A DNA stretch of 64,000 bases. Source: Nemertoderma westbladi. Taxonomy: Eukaryota > Xenacoelomorpha > Nemertodermatida > Nemertodermatidae. The stretch spans positions 1 through 64,000 of the forward strand of contig JAUCBJ010003901.1 in assembly GCA_032718475.1 (NCBI GenBank), given 5' to 3'. The position numbers and the translations under genes were made by a program. Under the pieces are notes generated by a model. The model searched no databases, was not told where the DNA came from, and saw only the letters and a list, made by a program, of their open reading frames with translations. The number at the start of each line of letters is the position of its first letter. The stretch's first letter is position 1. Below, piece by piece: positions 35,669-46,900 of this stretch.

Positions 35669-38082
35669 CTTACTGTTTATCTGATATACTGTTTGTTATA
35701 CAAATATCGGATATAGGTAGGCCCTACTGTTTATCTATACTGTTTGTTATACAAATATCGGATATCGGTAGGCCCTACTGTTTATCTGATATACTGTTTG
35801 TTATACAAATATCGGATATCGGTAGGCCCTACTGTTTGTCTGATATACTGTTTGTTATACAAATATCGGATATCGGTAGGCCCTACTGTTTATCTGATAT
35901 ACTGTTTGTTATACAAATATCGGATATCGGTAGCCTACTGTTTATCTGATATACTGTTTGTTATACAAATATCGGATATCGGTAGCTACTGTTTATCTGA
36001 TATACTGTTTGTTATACAAATATCGGATATCGGTAGGCCCTACTGTTTATCTGATATACTGTTTGTTATACAAATATCGGATATAAGTAGGCCCTATTGT
36101 TTATCTGATATACTGTTTGTTATACAAATATCGGATATCGGTAGCTACTGTTTATCTGATATACTGTTTGTTATACAAATATCGGATATCGGTAGGCCCT
36201 ACTGTTTATCTGATATACTGTTTGTTATACAAATATCGGATATCGGTAGGCCCTACTGTTTATCTGATATACTGTTTGTTATACAAATATCGGATATCGG
36301 TAGGCCCTACTGTTTATCTGATATACTGTTTGTTATACAAATATCGGATATCGGTAGGCCCTACTGTTTATCTGATATACTGTTTGTTATACAAATATCG
36401 GATATCGGTAGCTACTGTTTATCTGATATACTGTTTGTTATACAAATATCGGATATCGGTAGGCCCTACTGTTTATCTGATATACTGTTTGTTATACAAA
36501 TATCGGATATAAGTAGGCCCTATTGTTTATCTGATATACTGTTTGTTATACAAATATCGGATATCGGTAGCTACTGTTTATCTGATATACTGTTTGTTAT
36601 ACAAATATCGGATATCGGTAGGCCCTACTGTTTATCTGATATACTGTTTGTTATACAAATATCGGATATCGGTAGGCCCTACTGTTTATCTGATATACTG
36701 TTTGTTATACAAATATCGGATATCGGTAGGCCCTACTGTTTATCTGATATACTGTTTGTTATACAAATATCGGATATCGGTAGGCCCTACTGTTTATCTG
36801 ATATACTGTTTGTTATACAAATATCGGATATCGGTAGGCCTTACTGTTTATCTGATATACTGTTTGTTATACAAATATCGGATATCGGTAGGCCCTACTG
36901 TTTATCTGATATACTGTTTGTTATACAAATATCGGATATCGGTAGGCCCTACTGTTTATCTGATATACTGTTTGTTTAACAAATATCGGATATCGGTAGG
37001 CCTTACTGTTTATCTGATATACTGTTTGTTATACAAATATCGGATATAGGTAGGCCCTACTGTTTAATACTGTTTGTTATACAAATATCGGATATCGGTA
37101 GGCCCTACTGTTTATCTGATATACTGTTTGTTATACAAATATCGGATATCGGTAGGCCCTACTGTTTGTCTGATATACTGTTTGTTATACAAATATCGGA
37201 TATCGGTAGGCCCTACTGTTTATCTGATATACTGTTTGTTATACAAATATCGGATATAGGTAGGCCCTACTGTTTATCTGATATACTGTTTGTTATACAA
37301 ATATCGGATATAGGTAGGCCCTACTGTTTATCTGATATACTGTTTGTTATACAAATATCGGATATCGGTAGGCCCTACTGTTTATCTGATATACTGTTTG
37401 TTATACGAATATCGGATATCGGTAGGCCCTACTGTTTATCTGATATACTGTTTGTTATACAAATATCGGATATAGGTAGGCCCTACTGTTTATCTGATAT
37501 ACTGTATATCTGATATACTGTTTGTTATACAAATATCGCATATCGGTAGGCCCTACTGTTTATCTGATATACTGTTTGTTATACAAATATCGGATATAGG
37601 TAGGCCCTACTGTTTATCTGATATACTGTATATCTGATATACTGTTTGTTATACAAATATCGGATATAGGTAGGCCCTACTGTTTATCTGATATACTGTT
37701 TGTTATACAAATATCGGATATCGGTAGGCCCTACTGTTTATCTGATATACTGTTTGTTATACAAATATCGGATATCGGTAGGCCCTACTGTTTATCTGAT
37801 ATACTGTTTGTTATACAAATATCGGATATCGGTAGGCCCTACTGTTTATCTGATATACTGTTTGTTATACAAATATCGGATATCGGTAGGCCCTACTGTT
37901 TATCTGATATACTGTTTGTTATACAAATATCGGATATCGGTAGGCCCTACTGTTTATCTGATATACTGTTTGTTATACAAATATCGGATATCGGTAGGCC
38001 CTACTGTTTATCTGATATACTGTTTGTTATACAAATATCGGATATCGGTAGGCCCTACTGTTTATCTGATATACTGTTTGTT

Positions 38083-38202
38083 CTCTCATCACCACAGATT
38101 ATATTCCCTTTCAGGGTCGGATATAGTATTCCAATGTTCTCGGGCTTCGTCATTCTATTTGTTTCAACACTCTGTGAGTCAATTAATTATACCATATAAT
38201 TA
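38083..38202. other. 120-bp unique junction between the two satellites
   Basis: The 54-mer array stops in mid-unit at 38082 (TGTTTGTT followed by CTCTCATC). The junction is single copy in this window apart from a TCGGATATAG word near 38117 that matches part of a 54-mer. It ends in the AT-rich hairpin TAATTATA/TATAATTA (38184-38191 with 38195-38202, loop CCA). The 56-mer array begins at the next base. Confidence 0.85.
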
Positions 38203-38759
38203 TGTTTTTGTTTACAGTGTTCGCCTTTGACGAGAACTACCCTTGTTTACTTATAGTGTGTTTTTGTTTACAGTGTTCGCCTTTGACGAGAACTTCCCTT
38301 GTTTACTTATAGTGTGTTTTTGTTTTCAGTGTTCGTCTTTGACGCGAACTACCCTTGTTTACTTATAGTGTGTTTTGTTTACAGTGTTCGCCTTTGGCGA
38401 GAACTACGCTTGTTTACTGATAGTGTATTTTTGTTTTCAGTGTTCGTCTTTGACGCGAACTACCCTTGTTTACTTATAGTGTATTTTTGTTTACAGTGTT
38501 CGCCTTTGGCGAGAACTACGCTTGTTTACTGATAGTGTATTTTTGTTTACAGTGTTCGCCTTTGACGAGAACTTCCCTTGTTTACTTATAGTGTGTTTTT
38601 GTTTTCAGTGTTCGTCTTTGACGCGAACTACCCTTGTTTACTTATAGTGTATTTTTGTTTACAGTGTTCGCCTTTGGCGAGAACTATGCTTGTTTACTGA
38701 TAGTGTATTTTTGTTTACAGTGTTCGCCTTTGGCGAGAACTACGCTTGTTTACTGATAG

Positions 38760-40985
38760 TGTATTTTTGTTTACAGTCTTCGCCTTTGGCGAGAATTACC
38801 CTAGTTTACTTATAGTGTGTTTTTGTTTTGTTTGCCTTTGGCGAGAACTACGCTTGTTTACTGATAGTGTATTTTTGGTTACAGTCTTCGCCTTTGGCGA
38901 GAATTACCCTTGTTTACTAATAGTGTGTTTTTGTTTTGTTTGCCTTTGGCGAGAACTACGCTTGTTTACTGATAGTGTATTTTTGTTTACAGTCTTCGCC
39001 TTTGGCGAGAATTACCCTTGTTTACTGATAGTGTGTTTTTGTTTTGTTTGCCTTTGGCGAGAACTACGCTTGTTTACTGATAGTGTATTTTTGTTTACAG
39101 TGTTCGCCTTTGTCGAGAACTACCCTTGTTTACTGATAGTGTGTTTTTGTTTTGTTTGCCTTCGGCGAGAACTACCCTTGTTTACTTATAGTGTGTTTTT
39201 GTCTATAGTGTTCGCCTTTGGCGAGAATTACCCTTGTTTACTGATAGTGTGTTTTTGTTTTGTTTGCCTTTAGCGAGAACTACGCTTGTTTACTGATAGT
39301 GTATTTTTGTTTACAGTCTTCGCCTTTGGCGAGAATTACCCTTATTTACTGATAGTGTGTTTTTGTTTTGTTTGCCTTTGGCGAGAACTACGCTTGTTTA
39401 CTGATAGTGTATTTTTGTTTACAGTCTTCGCCTTTGGCGAGAATTACCCTTGTTTACTGATAGTGTGTTTTTGTTTTGTTTGCCTTTGGCGAGAACTACG
39501 CTTGTTTACTGATAGTGTATTTTTGTTTACAGTCTTCGCCTTTGGCGAGAATTATCCTAGTTTACTTATAGTGTGTTTTTGTTTTGTTTGCCTTTGGCGA
39601 GAACTACGCTTGTTTACTGATAGTGTATTCTTGTTTACAGTCTTCGCCTTTGGCGAGAATTACCCTTGTTTACTGATAGTGTGTTTTTGTTTTGTTTGCC
39701 TTTGGCGAGAACTACGCTTGTTTACTGATAGTGTATTTTTGTTTACAGTCTTCGCCTTTGGCGAGAATTACCCTTGTTTACTGATAGTGTGTTTTTGTTT
39801 TGTTTGCCTTTGGCGAGAACTACGCTTGTTTACTGATAGTGTATTTTTGTTTACAGTGTTCGCCTTTGTCGAGAACTACCCTTGTTTACTGATAGTGTGT
39901 TTTTGTTTTGTTTGCCTTTGGCGAGAACTACGCTTGTTTACTGATAGTGTATTTTTGTTTACAGTGTTAGCCTTTGGCGAGAATTACCCTTGTTTACTGA
40001 TAGTGTATTTTTATTTTGTTTGCCTTTGGCGAGAACTACGCTTGTTTACTGATAGTGTATTTTTGTTTACAGTGTTCGCCATTGGCGAGAATTACCCTTG
40101 TTTACTGATAGTGTGTTTTTGTTTTGTTTGCCTTTGGCGAGAACTACCCTTGTTTACTTATAGTATGTTTTTGTCTACAGTGTTCGCCTTTGGCGAGAAT
40201 TACCCTTGTTTACTGATGGTGTGTTTTTGTTTTGTTTGCCTTTGGCGAGAACTACGCTTGTTTACTGATAGTGTATTTTTGTTTACAGTCTTCGCCTTTG
40301 GCGAGAATTACTCTTGTTTACTGATAGTATATGTTTGTTTTGTTTGCCTTTGGCGAGAACTACCCTTGTTTACTTATAGTGTGTTTTTGTCTACAGTGTT
40401 CGCCTTTGGCGAGAATTACCCTTGTTTACTGATAGTGTGTTTTTGTTTTGTTTGCCTTTGGCGAGAACTACGCTTGTTTACTGATAGTGTATTTTTGTTT
40501 ACAGTCTTCGCCTTTGGCGAGAATTACCCTTGTTTACTGATAGTGTGTTTTTGTTTTGTTTGCCTTTGGCGAGAACTACGCTTGTTTACTGATAGTATAT
40601 TTTTGTTTACAGTCTTCGCCTTTGGCGAGAATTACCCTTGTTTACTGATAGTGTGTTTTTGTTTTGTTTGCCTTTGGCGAGAACTACGCTTGTTTACTGA
40701 TAGTGTATTTTTGTTTACAGTCTTCGCCTTTGGCGAGAATTACCCTTGTTTACTGATAGTGTGTTTTTGTTTTGTTTGCCTTTGGCGAGAACTACGCTTG
40801 TTTACTGATAGTGTATTTTTGTTTACAGTCTTCGCCTTTGGCGAGAATTACCCTAGTTTACTTATAGGTGTTTTTGTTTTGTTTGCCTTTGGCGAGAATT
40901 ACGCTTGTTTACTGATAGTGTATTTTTGTTTACAGTCTTCGCCTTTGGCGAGAATTACCCTTGTTTACTGATAGTGTGTTTTTGT
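38760..40985. repeat. 108-bp dimeric higher-order domain (56-mer plus 52-mer), about 20 copies
   Basis: Two unit types alternate regularly. Type A (56 bp) has GTATTTTTG, TTTACAGTCTTCGCC and GAATTACCC. Type B (52 bp) has GTGTTTTTG, TTTTGTTTGCC and GAACTACGC. The dimer is 108 bp, equal to 36 codons, which produces open frames up to 561 codons (39286-40971) with a repeating hydrophobic peptide. This is explained by the period, not by coding. Confidence 0.9.
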
Positions 40986-43900
40986 TTTGTTTGCCTTTGG
41001 CGAGAACTACGCTTGTTTACTGATAGTGTGTTTTTGTTTTGTTTGCCTTCGGCGAGAACTACGCTTGTTTACTGATAGTGTATTTTTGTTTACAGTGTTC
41101 GCCTTTGGCGAGAACTACCCTTGTTTACTTATAGTGTGTTTTTGTTTTGTTCGCCTTTGGCGAGAACTACCCTTGTTTACTGATAGTGTGTTTTTGTTTT
41201 GTTTGCCTTCGGCGAGAACTACGCTTGTCTACTGATAGTGTATTTTTGTTTACAGTGTTCGCCTTTGGCGAGAACTACCCTTGTTTACTTATAGTGTGTT
41301 TTTGTTTACAGTGTTCGCCTTTGGCGAGAACTACCCTTGTTTACTGATAGTGTGTTTTTGTTTTGTTTGCCTTCGGCGAGAACTACGCTTGTTTACTGAT
41401 AGTGTATTTTTGTTTACAGTGTTCGCCTTTGTCGAGAACTACCCTTGTTTACTGATAGTGTGTTTTTGTTTTGTTTGCCTTCGGCGAGAACTACGCTTGT
41501 TTACTGATAGTGTATTTTTGTTTACAGTGTTCGCCTTTGACGAGAACTACCCTTGTTTACTTATAGTGTGTTTTTGTTTACAGTGTTCGCCTTTGGCGAG
41601 AACTACCCTTGTTTACTGATAGTGTGTTTTTGTTTTGTTTGCCTTCGGCGAGAACTACGCTTGTTTACTGATAGTGTATTTTTGTTTACAGTGTTCGCCT
41701 TTGTCGAGAACTACCCTTGTTTACTGATAGTGTGTTTTTGTTTTGTTTGCCTTCGGCGAGAACTACGCTTGTTTACTGATAGTGTATTTTTGTTTACAGT
41801 GTTCGCCTTTGTCGAGAACTACCCTTGTTTACTGATAGTGTGTTTTTGTTTTGTTTGCCTTCGGCGAGAACTACGCTTGTTTACTGATAGTGTATTTTTG
41901 TTTACAGTGTTCGCCTTTGGCGAGAACTACCCTTGTTTACTTATAGTGTGTTTTTGTCTACAGTGTTCGCCTTTGGCGAGAACTACCCTTGTTTACTTAT
42001 AGTGTGTTTTTGTTTACAGTGTTCGCCTTTGACGAGAACTACCATTGTTTACTTATAGTGTATTTTTGTATACAGTGTTCGCCTTTGGCGAGAACTACCC
42101 TTGTTTACTTATAGTGTGTTTTTGTTTACAGTGTTCGCCTTTGGCGAGAACTACCGTTGTTTACTTATAGTGTGTTATTATTTACAGTGTTTGCCTTTGG
42201 CGAGAACTACCCTTGTTTACTTATAGTGTGTTTTTGTTTTGTTTGCCTTTGACGAGAACTACCCTTGTTTACTTATAGTGTGTTTTCGTTTACAGTGTTC
42301 GCCTTTGACGCGAACTACCCTTGTTTACTTATAGTGTATTTTTGTTTACAGTGTTTGCCTTTGACGAGAACTACCCTTGTTTACTTATAGTGTGTTTTTG
42401 TTTACAGTGTTCGCCTTTGGCGAGAACTACCGTTGTTTACTTATAGTGTGTTATTATTTACAGTGTTCGCCTTTGGCGAGAACTACCCTTGTTTACTTAT
42501 AGTGTGTTTTTGTTTTGTTTGCCTTTGGCGAGAACTACGCTTGTTTATTTATAGTGTGTTTTTGTTTTCAGTGTTTGCCTTTGACGAGAACTACTCTTGT
42601 TTACTTATAGTGTGTTTTTGTTTACAGTGTTCGCCTTTGGCGAGAACTACCCTTGTTTACGTATAGTGTGTTTTTGTTTTTAGTGTTCGCCTTTGACGAG
42701 AACTTCCCTTGTTTACCTATAGTGTGTTTTTTTTACAGTGTTTGCCTTTGGCGAGAACTACCCTTGTTTACTTATAGTGTGTTTTTGTTTACAGTGTTCG
42801 CCTTTGGCGAGAACTACCCTTGTTTACTTATAGTGTGTTTTTGTTTTGTTTGCCTTTGACGAGAACTACCCTTGTTTACTTATAGTGTGTTTTCGTTTAC
42901 AGTGTTCGCCTTTGACGCGAACTACCCTTGTTTACTTATAGTGTATTTTTGTTTACAGTGTTCGCCTTTGATGAGAACTACCCTTGTTTACTTATAGTGT
43001 GTTTTTGTTTACAGTGTTCGCCTTTGGCGAGAACTACCCTTGTTTACTTATAGTGTGTTATTATTTACAGTGTTCGCCTTTGGCGAGAACTACCCTTGTT
43101 TACTTATAGTGTGTTTTTGTTTTGTTCGCCTTTGGCGATAACTACCCTTATTTACTTATAGTGTGTTTTTGTTTTCAGTGTTCGCCTTTGACGAGAACTA
43201 CCCTTGTTTACTTATAGTGTGTTTTTGTCTACAGTGTTCGCCTTTGGCGAGAACTACGCTTGTTTACTTATAGTGTGTTTTTGTTTACAGTGTTCGCCTT
43301 TGACGAGAACTACCCTTGTTTACTTATAGTGTGTTTTTTTTGTTTACAGTGTTCGCCTTTGGCGAGAACTACCCTTGTTTACTTATAGTGTATTTTTGTT
43401 TACAGTGTTCGCCTTTGACGAGAACTACCCTTGTTTACTTATAGTGTATTTTTGTTTACAGTGTTCGCCTTTGACGAGAACTACCCTTGTTTACTTATAG
43501 TTTGTTTTTGTTTACAGTGTTCGCCTTTGACGAGAACTACCCTTGTTTACTTATACTGTGTTTTTTTGTTTACAGTGTTCGCCTTTGACGAGAACTACCC
43601 TTGTTTACTTATAGTGTGTTTTTGTTTTGTTTGCCTTTGACGAGAACTACCCTTGTTTACTTATAGTGTATTTTTGTTTACAGTGTTCGCCTTTGACGAG
43701 AACTACCCTTGTTTACTTATAGTGTGTTTTTGTTTACAGTGTTCGCCTTTGACGAGAACTACCCTTGTTTACTTATAGTGTGTTTTTTTGCTTACAGTGT
43801 TCGCCTTTGACGAGAACTACCCTTGTTTACTTAGAGTGTATTTTTGTTTACAGTGTTCGCCTTTGACGAAAACTACCCTTGTTTACTTATAGTGTGTTTT

Positions 43901-43999
43901 TGTTTGCAGTGTTCGCCTTTGACGAGAACTACCCTTGTTTACTTAGAGTGTATTTTTGTTTACAGTGTTCGCCTTTGACGAAAACTACCCTTGTTTACT

Positions 44000-46900
44000 T
44001 ATAGTGTGTTTTTGTTTGCAGTGTTCGCCTTTGACGAGAACTACCCTTGTTTACTTATAGTGTGTTTTTGTTTACAGTGTTCGCCTTTGACGAGAACTAC
44101 CCTTGTTTACTTATAGTGTGTTTTTGTTTTGTTTGCCTTTGGCGAGAACTACGCTTGTTTACTGATAGTGTATTTTTGTTTACAGTGTTCGCCTTTGACG
44201 AAAACTACCCTTGTTTACTTATAGTGTGTTTTTGTTTACAGTATTCGCCTTTGACGAGAACTACCCTTGTTTTCTTATAGTGTGTTTTTGTTTGCAGTGT
44301 TCGCCTTTGACGAGAACTACCCTTGTTTACTTATAGTGTGTTTTTGTTTACAGTGTTCGCCTTTGACGAGAACTACCCTTGTTTACTTATAGTGTGTTTT
44401 TGTTTTGTTTGCCTTTGACGAGAACTACCCTTGTTTACTTATAGTGTGTTTTTGTTTGCAGTGTTCGCCTTTAACGAGAACTACCCTTGTTTACTTATAG
44501 TGTGTTTTTGTTTACAGTGTTCGCCTTTGACGAGAACTACGCTTGTTTACTTATAGTGTGTTTTTGTTTTCAGTGTTCGCCTTTGACGAGAACTACTCTT
44601 GTTTACTTATAGTGTGTTTTTGTTTACAGTGTTCGCCTTTGGCGATAACTACCCTTGTTTACTTATAGTGTGTTTTTGTTTACAGTGTTCGCTTTTGGCG
44701 AGAACTACCCTTGTTTACTTATAGTGTGTTTTTGTTTTCAGTGTTCGCCTTTGACGAGAACTACCCTTGTTTACTTATAGTGTGTTTTTGTTTACAGTGT
44801 TCGCCTTAGGCGATAACTACCCTTGTTTACTTATAGTGTGTTTTTGTTTACAGTGTTCGCCTTTGGCGAGAACTACCCTTGTTTACTTATAGTGTGTTTT
44901 TGTTTTCAGTGTTCGCCTTTGACGCGAACTACCCTTGTTTACTTATAGTGTGTTTTTGTTTACAGTGTTCGCCTTAGGCGAGAACTACCCTTGTTTACTT
45001 ATAGTGTGTTTTTGTTTACAGTGTTCGCCTTTGGCGAGAACTACCCTTGTTTACTTATAGTGTGTTTTTGTTTTCAGTGTTCGCCTTTGACGCGAACTAC
45101 CCTTGTTTACTTATAGTGTGTTTTTGTTTACAGTGTTTGCCTTTGGCGAGAACTACCCTTGTTTACTGATAGTGTGTTTTTGTTTACAGTGTTCGCCTTA
45201 GGCGAGAACTACCCTTGTTTACTTATAGTGTGTTTTTGTTTACAGTGTTCGCCTTTGGCGAGAACTACCCTTGTTTACTTATAGTGTGTTTTTGTTTACA
45301 GTGTTCGCCTTTGGCGAGAACTACCCTTGTTTACTTATAGTGTGTTTTTGTTTTCTGTGTTCGCCTTTGACGCGAACTACCCTTGTTTACTGATAGTGTG
45401 TTTTTGTTTTCAGTGTTCGCCTTTGAGGAGAACTACCCTTGTTTACTTATAGTGTGTTTTTGTTTACAGTGTTCGCCTTTGGCGAGAACTACCCTTGTTT
45501 ACTTATAGTATGTTTTTGTTTACAGTGTTCGCCTTAGGCGAGAACTACCCTTGTTTACTTATAGTGTGTTTTTGTTTACAGTGTTCGCCTTTGGCGAGAA
45601 CTACCCTTGTTTACTTATATTGTGTTTTTGTTTTGTTTGCCTTTGACAAGAACTACCCTTGTTTACTTATAGTGTGTTTTTGTTTTGTTTTCCTTTGACG
45701 AGAACTACACTTGTTTACTTATAGTGTATTTTTGTTTACAGTGTTCGCCTTTGACGAGAACTACGCTTGTTTACTTATAGTGTGTTTTTGTTTTCAGTGT
45801 TCGCCTTTGACGAGAACTACTCTTGTTTACTTATAGTGTGTTTTTGTTTACAGTGTTCGCCTTTGGCGATAACTACCCTTGTTTACTTATAGTGTGTTTT
45901 TGTTTTCAGTGTTCGCCTTTGGCGATAACTACCCTTGTTTACTTATAGTGTGTTTTTGTTTTTAGTGTTCGCCTTTGACGAGAACTTCCCTTGTTTACTT
46001 ATAGTGTGTTTTTGTTTACAGCGTTCGCCTTTGGCGACAACTACCCTTGTTTACTTATAGTGTGTTTTTGTTTTGTTCGCCTTCGGCGAGAACTACCCTT
46101 GTTTACTTATAGTGTGTTTTTGTTTTCAGTGTTCGCCTTTGACGAGAACTACCCTTGTTTATTTATAGTGTGTTTTTGTCTACAGTGTTCGCCTTTGGCG
46201 AGAACTACCCTTGTTTACTGATAGTGTGTTTTTGTTTACAGTGTTCGCCTTTGTCGAGAACTACCCTTGTTTACTTATTGTGTGTTTTTGTTTTTAGTGT
46301 TCGCCTTTGACGAAAACTACCCTTGTTTACTTATAGTGTGTTTTTGTTTACAGCGTTCGCCTTTGGCGACAACTACCCTTGTTTACTTATAGTGTGTTTT
46401 TGTTTTGTTCGCCTTCGGCGAGAACTACCCTTGTTTACTTATAGTGTGTTTTTGTTTGCAGTGTTCGCCTTTGACGAGAACTACCCTTGTTTACTTATAG
46501 TGTGTTTTTGTTTACAGTGTTCGCCTTTGACGAGAACTACCCTTGTTTACTTATAGTGTGTTTTTGTTTTGTTTGCCTTTGGCGAGAACTACGCTTGTTT
46601 ACTGATAGTGTATTTTTGTTTACAGTGTTCGCCTTTGACGAAAACTACCCTTGTTTACTTATAGTGTGTTTTTGTTTACAGTATTCGCCTTTGACGAGAA
46701 CTACCCTTGTTTTCTTATAGTGTGTTTTTGTTTGCAGTGTTCGCCTTTGACGAGAACTACCCTTGTTTACTTATAGTGTGTTTTTGTTTACAGTGTTCGC
46801 CTTTGACGAGAACTACCCTTGTTTACTTATAGTGTGTTTTTGTTTTGTTTGCCTTTGACGAGAACTACCCTTGTTTACTTATAGTGTGTTTTTGTTTACA

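Larger units (their letters stand above)
4187..38082. repeat. 54-bp satellite array, about 34 kb and about 630 units
   Basis: The period is 54 bp, about 35% GC. Each unit is a chain of short dyads: GATATC, GTAGGCCCTAC, TATCTGATA and TTTGTTATACAAA. The commonest point variant is TATCGG versus TATAGG before TAGGCC. Length variants include a 16-bp duplication of TATCTGATATACTGTT (70 bp), 52-mers with GGATAGGTAGG, 51-mers with GTAGCTAC, 53-mers with GTAGGCCTAC, short units where AAATATCGG joins TAGG directly, units reading ATATTCCCTACTG, and units with TTTAATACTG or TTTATCGATA. Two forward frames of the standard unit lack stops, giving open frames of up to 763 codons (33425-35716). These are by-products. 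Divergent units concentrate on the left, homogeneous ones near 32.6-35.7 kb. No non-repeat sequence interrupts the array. Confidence 0.98.

Noticed and set aside
31707-35716. Very long open frames (569 and 763 codons) in the 54-mer array as genes for a repetitive protein
   Set aside because: They follow from a stop-free unit whose length is a multiple of three. Length variants and TATAGG units close the frame throughout the rest of the array, two frames are open at once, and no start context or unique terminus exists.
3571-38082. CRISPR array
   Set aside because: The repeats are directly adjacent without unique spacers, there are no cas genes, and the context is eukaryotic.
39286-40971. 561-codon hydrophobic repetitive open frame as a membrane protein gene
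   Set aside because: It is confined to the 108-bp dimer domain (108 is divisible by three). The same sequence is frameshifted wherever 56-mers follow each other.
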